Part shown: piece after piece, positions 1 through 7,569 of the stretch
Numbering within the stretch: position 1 is the first letter of the stretch
How the letters are laid out: each line of letters opens with the position of its first letter
DNA from: Methanolinea sp. UBA473
GTDB lineage: Archaea > Halobacteriota > Methanomicrobia > Methanomicrobiales > Methanospirillaceae
Direction: 5' to 3'
Length of the DNA stretch: 10,058 nt
NCBI GenBank assembly: GCA_002509495.1
Contig: DAEV01000086.1
Location: forward strand, 1-10,058
Position numbers and translations under genes: made by a program
The notes under the pieces: model-generated
The model's input: the letters and a program-made list of their open reading frames with translations, nothing else
The model's database searches: none
Told to the model about the DNA's origin: nothing

Positions 1-17
1 AGATGGAATTGAACTTC

Positions 18-59
18 TATATAAAATCACTGGAATTGGGTGGATGTATGCAGCCCAAT
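18..59 (-). terminator. possible terminator after gfcR
   Basis: Just past the gfcR stop codon, ATTGGG (35-40) pairs with CCCAAT (54-59) around a 13-base loop. Read leftward it is followed about ten bases later by an AT-rich run containing TTTTATATA (26-18). That fits a weak archaeal terminator. The same TATATAAAA (18-26) also looks like a TATA box on either strand, so it could instead belong to a promoter for a gene left of the window or for an antisense transcript. Only 58 bases are visible here, so the choice is open. Confidence 0.35.
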
Positions 60-670
60 CAGTCGATACGGGATACTTTAAAGAGCGAATAGACCGGCAC
101 TCCGTCCACGTCCCGGATCCCGCGCTTGTCGAAGATGACCCAGATGGCAAGCGGGGTCGCCCCGTGCTTCCGCAGGAGCTTGACCACCTCGTGCATCGTG
201 TTGCCGGACGTGATCACGTCGTCCACAATGACGCAGCGCTCCCCCGCGATGTTTGCGAAGTTCCCGCTCATGGAACCGACGGGAGTCTGCTGGGTGCTGT
301 GCTTGGCCGGGTGGTAGATGGCCAGGCGGAGGTCCTCCTCCACCGCGATCAGGGTGGCCAGCGGGATCCCCGAGATCGCGATCCCCACGACGACCGAAGG
401 GAACCGGTCGTCCTCCTTGCCTTCCTCGTTCAACGCAGTGTAGTAGCGTTTCAGCATCATCATGGCCATTTCGTCGAGGAGAGGGCCCTGCCCGCTCACG
501 GCAGTCCAGTCGATGTGGACGTCCTTGGGGATCGCCGCCCCTTTCTGCTGGGTGAGGAGCCAGGTGACGGTCTCCATCGAGAGGGAGAGCTCATCGGCGA
601 TCTGCCCGGGGCTGTGTCCCTCGGAAAGGAGCATCCTCGCCTTCTGGATCAGCTCGTCGAGCGATGACAT
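59..670 (-). CDS. gfcR: PyrE-like PRTase-domain transcription regulator (GfcR family)
   Basis: This is an orotate-phosphoribosyltransferase-like protein with an added N-terminal DNA-binding domain. The first ~50 residues carry a helix-turn-helix (GQIADELSLSMETVTWLL). The rest is a type I phosphoribosyltransferase fold whose PRPP-binding loop, VIVDDVITSGNT, is intact near residue 150. Homologues in haloarchaea (GfcR) control glycolytic and pentose genes; that role is known for the family, not shown here. I chose the ATG at 670 because the family typically begins MSSLDELI or similar. An in-frame ATG at 688 would add MHTFFT, and the sequence AGGT two bases before it is too close to be a good ribosome site, so the start is not certain. 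It is the last gene of the prs-rtcA-nob1-gfcR run, 22 bases after nob1. Length (203 residues) is normal. True orotate PRTase activity is unlikely given the HTH fusion. Confidence 0.88.
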   Translation of the reverse strand: MSSLDELIQKARMLLSEGHSPGQIADELSLSMETVTWLLTQQKGAAIPKDVHIDWTAVSGQGPLLDEMAMMMLKRYYTALNEEGKEDDRFPSVVVGIAISGIPLATLIAVEEDLRLAIYHPAKHSTQQTPVGSMSGNFANIAGERCVIVDDVITSGNTMHEVVKLLRKHGATPLAIWVIFDKRGIRDVDGVPVYSLFKVSRID

Positions 671-692
671 GGTGAAAAAAGTATGCATGAAC

Positions 693-1148
693 CTACTTAA
701 TGGTTCTTTTTACCGCCGCCCCGCAGACCGGGCAGTCCCCCGGCTCCTCCGAGTATTTTCCGCACCCCGTGCACCGGTACCGCCACTGGCGGGGCCTTGC
801 ACGCCTCTGCTGGAGGGTCCGGACCCGGAGCCCGAGACGCTGGGCTACGTTCTGGACCGCAAAATCGTCGGTTGCGACGGCCGCGGACACCTCCAGGGCG
901 AGGGACAGGAGATCGCGGTCCGTCCCGGAGAGGACCCCTGAATCCCCGCTCCCGGCAGCCGCCTTCTCCACCTCTGCCTGCCGTTCCCTGCCCGGCTCCT
1001 GCACCAGGAGGCCCCGTGCAAGCAGCGCCTCGAACCTGCACTTCGAGGAGAGATCCGCCAGTTCGGCCACCACCGAAGGGGTCGTGTAGAGCTCGCCTTC
1101 GAGCGGGAGATCCAGGAAGAATGCGGTCGCGTCAAGCACAAGCCGCAT
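693..1148 (-). CDS. nob1: rRNA maturation endonuclease Nob1 (PIN domain + zinc ribbon)
   Basis: Nob1 makes the final endonucleolytic cut at the 3' end of small-subunit rRNA on the pre-30S particle. The 151-residue protein has an N-terminal PIN domain with the acidic metal-binding positions visible as D6, E29, D77 and D94/D95, followed by a C-terminal zinc ribbon with CTGC (126-129) and CPVC (139-142). This domain order and length fit archaeal Nob1. The start ATG at 1148 lies 17 bases inside the end of rtcA in another frame, so translation is probably coupled to rtcA. The start gives MRLVLDATAFF, which places the first catalytic Asp at the expected position, so I see no reason to move it. Residues 55-75 are Ala/Glu/Gly-rich, probably a flexible loop. 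Confidence 0.93.
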   Translation of the reverse strand: MRLVLDATAFFLDLPLEGELYTTPSVVAELADLSSKCRFEALLARGLLVQEPGRERQAEVEKAAAGSGDSGVLSGTDRDLLSLALEVSAAVATDDFAVQNVAQRLGLRVRTLQQRRARPRQWRYRCTGCGKYSEEPGDCPVCGAAVKRTIK

Positions 1149-2115
1149 GGAACCGGACCTCCGTTCCCTCTGTCACGTCCACCGGGTACCCGAACTGTCC
1201 CAGGAGCCAGCACATGGTGCGGGAGTGGAGGGTATACGCCGAAGTGGAATACTCCCCCCCGTACCGGGCGATATAGATCAACAGCTGGTCGGCAAGGTGC
1301 CGGTCCACCGTCCCCGCAGATCCGAGCTCCCCGATCAGTGCCCCGGCAGCAGCCTCCCCGACCTTCTCTGCGGGAAATCCCCTCCGTCCGAGTGCGGAAC
1401 CCCCCTTGCACCCCAGGAAGGCGGTGCAGGAGCTGCCAGTCCCGGGACCCTCCCGCGAGTCCAGGGTGACAGGGATCTTCTGTCCCGTCTCCTTCCCGAT
1501 CCTCCGCGAGGCAGAGTTCGCCTGCCGTTCGGCGACGTGGCCGGGAAGCCCGGAACTGCAGGACCAGATCCCGGAGGAATCCGTGTCCGGGACGATCGGA
1601 GTAAGCCGGGACGGCCGTACCTCCACTTCCACAAGTCCTCCTTCCGAAGGGTAATACCCCCTCCTCTTGACCTCCGCCTCGACCATGGCCCCGTGCGAGG
1701 AGAGGACCGGAAGGAGGACGTGGAGGAAATACTCGATCGTGGGAGCCCCGGGGACCTCGGTACCCCCGGTGACCGAGAGGGATCCCCCGGTCGCGAGCAC
1801 GACCGGGAGCCATGCCTGGAGGACGAGGGGGATGCTCCCCGCAGTCCCGATCGCGAGTTCCAGGTCTGCCTCACGGACCGTCCCGGGGAAGAACTCGATC
1901 CATGTGCTGTCGGGACTGCATCCCTCCGCCCGGCCCCCGCATGCCCCGGCCACCGCCCGGATCGCGGCACAGTGCTGGGGGCGGAGGCCGAGACGTTCCC
2001 GGCCGGCCCGGATCCGCTCCATCCGGAACGGGGTGCCGGATAGTGCGGAGAGGGCTGCGGCGGACCGCACCATCTGGCCTCCGCCTTCGAGCACCGACCC
2101 GTCGATCAGGAGCAT
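1132..2115 (-). CDS. rtcA: RNA 3'-terminal phosphate cyclase RtcA
   Basis: RtcA uses ATP to turn an RNA 3'-phosphate into a 2',3'-cyclic phosphate through a covalent His-AMP intermediate. The 327-residue product starts MLLIDGSVLEGGGQ, the family signature with EGGGQ at 10-14, followed by GLRPQH (43-48). The glycine-rich segment AIGTAGSIPLVLQA is near 98-111. The His in TLHSRTM (about residue 297) sits where the adenylated histidine of the family lies. The ATG at 2115 overlaps the prs stop by 10 bases. A longer open frame continues upstream but is antisense-like shadow inside prs, so the start at 2115 is well supported. Length is within the archaeal range. Its place between prs and nob1 suggests co-expression with PRPP synthesis and rRNA processing; the physiological RNA substrate in archaea is not established. 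Confidence 0.93.
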   Translation of the reverse strand: MLLIDGSVLEGGGQMVRSAAALSALSGTPFRMERIRAGRERLGLRPQHCAAIRAVAGACGGRAEGCSPDSTWIEFFPGTVREADLELAIGTAGSIPLVLQAWLPVVLATGGSLSVTGGTEVPGAPTIEYFLHVLLPVLSSHGAMVEAEVKRRGYYPSEGGLVEVEVRPSRLTPIVPDTDSSGIWSCSSGLPGHVAERQANSASRRIGKETGQKIPVTLDSREGPGTGSSCTAFLGCKGGSALGRRGFPAEKVGEAAAGALIGELGSAGTVDRHLADQLLIYIARYGGEYSTSAYTLHSRTMCWLLGQFGYPVDVTEGTEVRFHAACA

Positions 2116-2957
2116 CCGGAGATCCCGTCGGCGATGGCCTTCCCGGCAGAGTACCGGCTGCAGGCCCGCTCGAGGGTATCGCTGCAGACCACGCCGGAGA
2201 TCCCGGTGGCGAGGAGCCGGAGGTAGGCCCCCTCTGCAAGCACCCCGTGGACGCACGCGGCCGTTACGCTCCGTGCCCCCTGCCCGTACAGCATCCCTGC
2301 CGCAGAGATGAGCGTCCCTCCCGTGGAGATGATATCGTCCACGATCACCACGTCGCGGCCCCTGGCCGAGAGGCTCTTGGGCTCCATTCTTACCTCGTCC
2401 CCGGAGATCCGGGTCTTGTCGAGGTGATCGGAGTCCCAGCCCCCGGTCCGGGCGACATCCCCGGCGAACTTCGCCGCCCCGTCGTCGGGTGCGAGGATGA
2501 GGGGATCTCTGAGGGGGCAGGAGGAGAGGTAGCGCCCGATGTCTCCTGCAAGGGAGAGGTTGGTTGCAGGCACCTGGAAAAAGGGGAGGACGCGTGGATC
2601 GTGGATGTTCACGGTAAATACCCGCGATGCCCCGCGGGCAAGGGCGGCCGCAACCGCCCGGGCGGAGAGTGGTTCCCCTTCGTGGAACTGCTTGTCCTGG
2701 CGGGCGTACGCCATGTAGGGGATGACCAGGGTGATCTTCGATCCAGCGCAGGCGTCCATGAGAAGGAGGAGCTGCACCATCGCGTCGCTGTCCGGGACGC
2801 TGCCCACCACGACCATCTCGGGATCCTGTGCTCCGACCCGGAGGTACTGCTCGCCATCCGGGAACCGTGAGAACCGGACCCCGCCCACCGGGCAACCGAG
2901 TGCACCGGCGACGTTTGCGGCCAGGATCTGGGAGTATTCAGTGCTTACGACCAACAT
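2106..2957 (-). CDS. prs: ribose-phosphate pyrophosphokinase (PRPP synthetase)
   Basis: This enzyme transfers pyrophosphate from ATP to ribose 5-phosphate to give PRPP for purine, pyrimidine, histidine and related pathways. The 283-residue protein has the full set of family motifs: FPDGE (32-36), the ATP-binding YARQDKQF (84-91), NIHDPRV (117-123) with the metal-site His, the catalytic KTR (181-183) of the flexible loop, and the PRPP-binding loop VVIVDDIISTGGT (203-215). Its short length fits archaeal PRPP synthetases rather than the ~315-residue bacterial type. It is first in the minus-strand operon. A TATA-like TTTAAGTA lies 22-29 bases before the ATG, which suggests a leaderless transcript. 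No competing start was seen. Confidence 0.95.
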   Translation of the reverse strand: MLVVSTEYSQILAANVAGALGCPVGGVRFSRFPDGEQYLRVGAQDPEMVVVGSVPDSDAMVQLLLLMDACAGSKITLVIPYMAYARQDKQFHEGEPLSARAVAAALARGASRVFTVNIHDPRVLPFFQVPATNLSLAGDIGRYLSSCPLRDPLILAPDDGAAKFAGDVARTGGWDSDHLDKTRISGDEVRMEPKSLSARGRDVVIVDDIISTGGTLISAAGMLYGQGARSVTAACVHGVLAEGAYLRLLATGISGVVCSDTLERACSRYSAGKAIADGISGCS

Positions 2958-2975
2958 TTTGCTACCCCATGCTGA

Positions 2976-2986
2976 AAGTACTTAAA
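2976..2986. promoter_or_regulatory. shared bidirectional TATA-like element for prs and lonB
   Basis: AAGTACTTAAA (2976-2986) is the most AT-rich part of the 85-base divergent region and has a perfect AAGTACTT palindrome in it. On the minus strand it reads TTTAAGTA, centred about 25 bases before the prs ATG, the distance expected for a leaderless archaeal mRNA. On the plus strand TACTTAAA lies about 60 bases before lonB, which would give a leader of roughly 35 bases that includes the GAGGT site. The assignment is from sequence and spacing only. Confidence 0.45.
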
Positions 2987-3001
2987 CGAGCAGGCCTACA
3001 T

Positions 3002-3012
3002 TAGTATTACTA
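3002..3012. promoter_or_regulatory. 11-base palindrome, candidate operator upstream of lonB
   Basis: TAGTATTACTA is a perfect inverted repeat (TAGTA, one central base, TACTA). It lies about 25 bases downstream of the TATA-like element, so near the predicted lonB transcription start, where a repressor could block initiation. It could equally be part of a second TATA-like element or a chance AT-rich palindrome. Confidence 0.25.
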
Positions 3013-3026
3013 CCTGAGCGTGAGAA

Positions 3027-3031
3027 GAGGT
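3027..3031 (+). promoter_or_regulatory. ribosome binding site of lonB
   Basis: GAGGT lies 11 bases before the ATG at 3043 and matches the archaeal anti-Shine-Dalgarno core. Spacing is slightly long. It supports the chosen lonB start and a transcript with a 5' leader, unlike the apparently leaderless prs. Confidence 0.5.
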
Positions 3032-3042
3032 AATCCAAGAGA

Positions 3043-4959
3043 ATGGAACACGAAGAAAACGGTTCAGACACGCACGAGGAGGAGATCACGCTCGAGACTG
3101 CACCCGAGAGCTCCTCCCAGGTGGAAGTCCCTCCCAGGCTGATCGACCAGGTGATCGGCCAGGAGAATGCCGTGGAAGTCATCAGGAAAGCCGCCACACA
3201 GAGGCGTCACGTGATGATGATCGGCTCCCCGGGAACCGGCAAGTCCATGCTGGCCAAGGCCATGGCCGAACTCCTCCCGAAGGAGGAGATGCAGGATATC
3301 CTCGTGTATCCCAACTCCGACGATTCGAACAACCCGGTCGTCCGGACGGTTCCGGCCGGGAAAGGCAAACAGATCGTGGGAGCCCACAAGGCCGAAGCCC
3401 GGAAGAAGACCCAGTTCCGGAACACTCTCCTCATGATCCTCCTCATCGGGATCATCGGCTATGCCTTTCTTACCTACCAGTGGCTGATGGGAGTCATCGC
3501 CGTAGCCTTCGTCTTCATGGCGTTCCGGTACGGAACTCCCCGCGAAGAATCGATGGTCCCGAAACTCCTTGTCTCCAACGACACCACCACCGTTGCTCCC
3601 TTCATCGACGCTACGGGATCCCATGCGGGAGCCCTGCTCGGGGACGTCCGCCACGACCCCTTCCAGTCGGGAGGGCTCGAAACCCCGAGCCATGATCGGG
3701 TCGAGGCAGGTGCCATCCACCGGGCGCACAACGGGGTCCTCTTCATCGACGAGATCAACACGCTCACCCCGCACTCCCAGCAGAACCTGCTCACGGCTCT
3801 CCAGGAGGGTGAGTTCCCCATCACGGGCCAGAGCGAGCGTTCCAGCGGTGCCATGGTCCGGACCGAGCCGGTCCCCTGCCGGTTCATCATGGTGGCTGCA
3901 GGAAACCTGGACGCGATCCAGGGGATGCACCCGGCCCTCCGCTCCCGTATCCGGGGATACGGATACGAAGTCTACATGGGCGAGAGCATGCTCGACACCC
4001 CCGAGAACCGCGAGAAGTTCATCCGGTTCATCGCCCAGGAGGTCAAGAACGACGGCAAGATCCCCCACTTCGACCGGGGTGCGATGGAGGAGATCATCCG
4101 GGAGGCGAGGCGTCGGTCCAACAGGAAAGGCCACCTCACCTTAAAACTCCGCGACATGGGCGGGCTTATCCGGGTCGCCGGAGACCTCGCCCGGCAGGAG
4201 GGTGCCGAGGTCACGACTGCCGAACACGTGATCGCCGCCAAGAAGACCGCACGGTCCATCGAGGACCAGGTCTCGGACGAGTACATCCACCGGAGCCGCG
4301 AATACGAGCTTACCGTCGTGGAGGGCACCCGGGTCGGCCGGGTGAACGGACTCGCCGTCATGGGCAGCGACTCCGGCTCCGTCCTCCCCATCATGGCCGA
4401 GGTCACTCCCGCCCAGGGTGCGAGCGGGACCGTGATCGCCACGGGAATGCTCAAGGAGATCGCACAGGAGTCGATCAAGAACGTGAGCGCGATCCTGAAG
4501 AAGTTCACCGGCAAGGACATCAAGAACATGGACGTCCACATCCAGTTCATCGGCACCTACGGGGGAGTGGAGGGGGACTCCGCCTCCATCTCCGTTGCGA
4601 CCGCGGTGATCAGCGCCATCGAGGCGATCCCGGTCCGGCAGGACATCGGCATGACCGGGTCCCTCTCGGTCCGGGGCGATGTCCTCCCGGTGGGCGGCGT
4701 CACCTACAAGATCGAGGCCGCCGTCAAGGCGGGGATCAAGACCGTGCTCATCCCCCGGGCAAATATCGACGATGTCCTGATTGAGGAGCGGTACCGGTCC
4801 CAGGTCGACATCATCCCGGTGGACTACATCGAGGACGTCCTCAAGATCGCCCTCGTCCCCGAGAACCGGGAAGGATTCCTGGCAAAGCTCCGCAAGATGG
4901 CCACCAAGCCTTCCGGCTCCCTCCTCGACGGGTCCGGGATCACCCCTTCCCCGGTCTGA
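3043..4959 (+). CDS. lonB: membrane-anchored ATP-dependent protease LonB
   Basis: This is the archaeal LonB protease: an AAA+ unfoldase fused to a serine-lysine protease and tethered to the inside of the cell membrane. In the 638-residue protein an acidic N-terminus (1-30) leads into the AAA+ module with Walker A GSPGTGKS (61-68) and Walker B VLFIDE (232-237). Between them, residues about 128-164 form two hydrophobic helices, the membrane insertion typical of archaeal LonB. The PALRSRIRGYG segment near 300 has the arginines expected of the sensor/finger region. The C-terminal protease domain carries the dyad Ser513 (in GDSAS) and Lys556 (in GGVTYK). All key residues are present and the length is normal. 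The start at 3043 is supported by the GAGGT site. tldD follows after 5 bases, so lonB is probably the first gene of a proteolysis operon. Confidence 0.96.
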   Translation: MEHEENGSDTHEEEITLETAPESSSQVEVPPRLIDQVIGQENAVEVIRKAATQRRHVMMIGSPGTGKSMLAKAMAELLPKEEMQDILVYPNSDDSNNPVVRTVPAGKGKQIVGAHKAEARKKTQFRNTLLMILLIGIIGYAFLTYQWLMGVIAVAFVFMAFRYGTPREESMVPKLLVSNDTTTVAPFIDATGSHAGALLGDVRHDPFQSGGLETPSHDRVEAGAIHRAHNGVLFIDEINTLTPHSQQNLLTALQEGEFPITGQSERSSGAMVRTEPVPCRFIMVAAGNLDAIQGMHPALRSRIRGYGYEVYMGESMLDTPENREKFIRFIAQEVKNDGKIPHFDRGAMEEIIREARRRSNRKGHLTLKLRDMGGLIRVAGDLARQEGAEVTTAEHVIAAKKTARSIEDQVSDEYIHRSREYELTVVEGTRVGRVNGLAVMGSDSGSVLPIMAEVTPAQGASGTVIATGMLKEIAQESIKNVSAILKKFTGKDIKNMDVHIQFIGTYGGVEGDSASISVATAVISAIEAIPVRQDIGMTGSLSVRGDVLPVGGVTYKIEAAVKAGIKTVLIPRANIDDVLIEERYRSQVDIIPVDYIEDVLKIALVPENREGFLAKLRKMATKPSGSLLDGSGITPSPV

Positions 4960-4964
4960 GCGGC

Positions 4965-6296
4965 ATGCCCGAGGCACGCTATTTTGACATACGGCACGTC
5001 ACCGGGGAGGTCACCCACGTCGACCTCGACAATACCGTCGTGGAATCCGCAGGCACCTCGTTCTACGACCGGGCGGTCATCCGGGCTCTCGGCCCGGACG
5101 GCTGGGGGATCCTGACCGTCGACCATTTCCGGAGGCCGTCGGGCAAAAAGTTCGAAGAACTCATCGAAGAGGCACTCTCCCTCGCATCCCTCACCCGCCA
5201 GAAAGTGACCTTATCCGAAGTCACCGGAGGCGCTCTGCCGGTGCCGTCGATGACGGAAGACCCAAGGTCCGTCCCGATCGGGGAGAAGAAGGACCTGCTT
5301 GCCGGGATCGAGAAGGCGGCCAGGGTCCCCGGGATCGTCAGCACGAGGGCCGGATACATCGAGCGGTACGAGGACGTGAGGTTCGAGGATTCAAGCGGGA
5401 ACGAGTACGCGTACGCCACCTGCAGATCCGGGTTCTCGGTCATGGCCGTAGCGGGGAGGAACGGCGACATGCAGATGGGATACGAGCGGGAGCACTCCCT
5501 CAGGGGCCTGAACCTCCGCCACCGGCAGGATCTGGGGAGAGAGGCCGGAGAGCGGGCTCTCTCCCTCCTCGATGCCCGGGCGGCGAAGGGAGGCACGATG
5601 CACGCAGTGCTGGACCCGGAGCTCGCCGGGGTCTTTGCCCACGAAGCGGTGGGCCACGCGGGCGAAGGGGATCTCGTCCTGGAGGGCGGATCGGTCCTTG
5701 CCGGGAAGATCGGTGAGGGAATCGGGAGCCCCCTGCTCACCATCGTGGACGACCCCTCGCTCCCGGAGTTCGGGTTCGAGCCGGTGGACGCCGAGGGGAG
5801 CCGGGTAGGCCGGACCGAGATCATCCGGAAAGGGGTCGTGAACGCGTACCTCCACTCCCGGGAGACCCTGGCCGCGATAGGGCACGGCAAGGCCGGGAAC
5901 GCGAGGGCGATGCCCGGCGAGCCTCCCCTGGTCCGGATGAGCAACACCTACATCGAGAACGGGGACAGCAGCCTCGACGAGATCCTGGCCGAGTGCCGGT
6001 CGGGCATCCTCCTCAAGGGGAGCCGGGGCGGGCAGGTCGATCCCGGGAGGGGAGTGTTCCAGTTCAATGCAGAGTACGGGTACCTGATCGGGGATGGGGA
6101 ACTCGGGTCCATGGTACGGGACGTCTCCCTCTCGGGGGAGATCCTCCAGACGCTCCATTCCATCACCCTCTGTGCGGGAGACAGGGCCATGCACCAGGGA
6201 TACTGCGGAAAGGGCGGACAGAGCGTGCCGGTGAGCGACGGGGCTCCGCACATGCTCCTTAAGAATGCGGTGGTGGGCGGCAGTGGAACTGGTTGA
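4965..6296 (+). CDS. tldD: TldD family metallopeptidase subunit
   Basis: TldD is the zinc-binding, catalytic half of the TldD/TldE peptidase, which in bacteria processes antibiotic precursors and degrades unfolded short peptides. The 443-residue protein carries the metal motif HEAVGH at 226-231 and the conserved C-terminal CGKGGQSVPVSDG segment with Cys414, the family's third zinc ligand. LLTIVDDP and GRGVFQFNAEYGYLI are also typical. It begins 5 bases after the lonB stop; no strong ribosome site is visible before the ATG, so coupling to lonB translation is likely. It overlaps the next gene, its partner tldE, as in most TldD/TldE pairs. All expected catalytic positions are kept. The natural substrate in archaea is unknown. 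Confidence 0.94.
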   Translation: MPEARYFDIRHVTGEVTHVDLDNTVVESAGTSFYDRAVIRALGPDGWGILTVDHFRRPSGKKFEELIEEALSLASLTRQKVTLSEVTGGALPVPSMTEDPRSVPIGEKKDLLAGIEKAARVPGIVSTRAGYIERYEDVRFEDSSGNEYAYATCRSGFSVMAVAGRNGDMQMGYEREHSLRGLNLRHRQDLGREAGERALSLLDARAAKGGTMHAVLDPELAGVFAHEAVGHAGEGDLVLEGGSVLAGKIGEGIGSPLLTIVDDPSLPEFGFEPVDAEGSRVGRTEIIRKGVVNAYLHSRETLAAIGHGKAGNARAMPGEPPLVRMSNTYIENGDSSLDEILAECRSGILLKGSRGGQVDPGRGVFQFNAEYGYLIGDGELGSMVRDVSLSGEILQTLHSITLCAGDRAMHQGYCGKGGQSVPVSDGAPHMLLKNAVVGGSGTG

Positions 6297-7569
6297 GCGT
6301 ATCCTGCAAGAGGGGGCGCGTCTTGCCGACGAGGTGGAGGTGTACCTCTCATCCGGATCCTCGATTGCCGCAAGGCTGCAGAGAAGGGAGATCCACTACG
6401 CGGCCGGCTCCCGCCATCAGGGCCTCTCCATCCGGGTCATCCATAAAGGATGCATCGGGGCATCCGGCACCCAGAACCCGGACCAGTGGAGGGAGTGCCT
6501 CGGGGCAGCGGTCGCAGGAGCAAAGCTCGCCACATCCCAGCCCTGGAACGGCCTGCCGGATCCGGCGGACCTGGACCAGGTTCCGCTCAATTTCGATCCC
6601 GATCTCCGGCCCGAACCGGAGAGTACCCGTGAGCTCCTTTTGGGAATGATCGAGGGAACTGCTGCCTACCCCGTCGAGATCACGTCCGGGAGTGCCGAGA
6701 TCTCGGTATACTCCGAAATCCTCGCGAACAGCCACGGACTCAACTACACGAGCAGGGGGAGCAACGTCAGTGCTGCGATCGAGACCATCCGGGAGCAGTC
6801 CACGGGATACGAGTTCGACAACTCCTGGAAATCTGACCTCGATCCCCTCATGATCGGGGAAAAGGCTGCGGAGCTCGCCTCAACCTCCACCGGCGGGAAG
6901 GAGATCGCGACGGGAGAATACAACGTCGTCCTATCTCCGCTCGCGTTCTCCCAGCTCCTGGGGGCCGTCTTCATCCCGGCACTCTCCGGCCGGAACGTCC
7001 ATGCAGGCCGTTCCCGGCTGGCAAACCTCCTCGGCCAGCAGGTGACCGATCCAGGACTTTCGATCCTGGACGACCCTTTCCACCAAAGGGGACTCTCGGC
7101 GACCCGGTGGGACGCGGAGGGGACTACCACGGACGTCCTTCCCTATGTTAAGGAGGGCGTGCTCCAGATGTTCGCGTACGACATCAAGAACGGATCCCGG
7201 TACGGAAAAAAGAGCACGGGGAGCGCCGTCCGGGCGGGTCCGGGGGGCGCTCCCTCGATCGGGACCCACAACATCCGGCTCGAAGGACCCAGGACCGACG
7301 TCCTCGAAGAGCGGGCGATCTTCATCCACGACGTCGTGGGAGCCCACACGGCAAACCCGCTTACCGGAGACTTCTCCGTCGAGCTCTCCAACGCCAGCGT
7401 GTTCGAGGGAGGCGTCCGGGAGTACCCGATCCGGAAGGCCATGCTCTCGGGGAACGTATTTTCCATGCTGGAAGAGATCGGGGGCCTTTCCCGGCAGGAA
7501 CGGGTGATCGGGTCCTTCATCCTCCCGGACATAAGGTTAAAGAATCAGCGGATCATTGGTAATGAATAA
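6283..7569 (+). CDS. pmbA: TldE/PmbA family partner subunit of TldD
   Basis: This is the non-zinc-binding partner that forms a heterodimer with TldD; it lacks an HExxxH motif as expected. N-terminal ADEVEVYLSSG, the central GEYNVVLSP, and the C-terminal GTHNI, LSGNVFSMLEEIGGLS and LPDIRLKNQRI segments are family hallmarks. I prefer the GTG at 6283 (VELVERIL) because homologues start close to this point and GGTGGTG (6269-6275) sits at a plausible ribosome-site distance. An ATG at 6265 would add six residues (MRWWAA) but has no visible ribosome site. With the GTG start the gene overlaps tldD by 14 bases. Its stop overlaps the next ATG by one base (TAATG), again pointing to coupled translation. 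The product is about 428 residues, normal for the family. Confidence 0.92.
   Translation: MELVERILQEGARLADEVEVYLSSGSSIAARLQRREIHYAAGSRHQGLSIRVIHKGCIGASGTQNPDQWRECLGAAVAGAKLATSQPWNGLPDPADLDQVPLNFDPDLRPEPESTRELLLGMIEGTAAYPVEITSGSAEISVYSEILANSHGLNYTSRGSNVSAAIETIREQSTGYEFDNSWKSDLDPLMIGEKAAELASTSTGGKEIATGEYNVVLSPLAFSQLLGAVFIPALSGRNVHAGRSRLANLLGQQVTDPGLSILDDPFHQRGLSATRWDAEGTTTDVLPYVKEGVLQMFAYDIKNGSRYGKKSTGSAVRAGPGGAPSIGTHNIRLEGPRTDVLEERAIFIHDVVGAHTANPLTGDFSVELSNASVFEGGVREYPIRKAMLSGNVFSMLEEIGGLSRQERVIGSFILPDIRLKNQRIIGNE

Noticed and set aside
44..667. A plus-strand gene opposite gfcR
   Set aside because: Its translation is His/Asp/Arg-rich shadow sequence typical of the antisense of high-GC genes and has no recognisable domain.
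845..1813. Long open frames opposite or alongside rtcA and nob1
   Set aside because: High GC content keeps several frames free of stops. All of these are Arg/Pro/Gly-rich and lack family motifs, while RtcA and Nob1 show full motif sets.
2116..2895. An N-terminal extension of RtcA reaching to 2895
   Set aside because: The frame is open but lies fully inside prs, reads as Arg/Gly/Pro-rich shadow sequence, and the RtcA family begins at the MLLIDGS position.
4141..4977. A 278-residue minus-strand frame opposite lonB and other antisense frames over lonB and tldD
   Set aside because: Asp/Gly/His-rich antisense translation of a strongly conserved protease domain; no motif or start signal.
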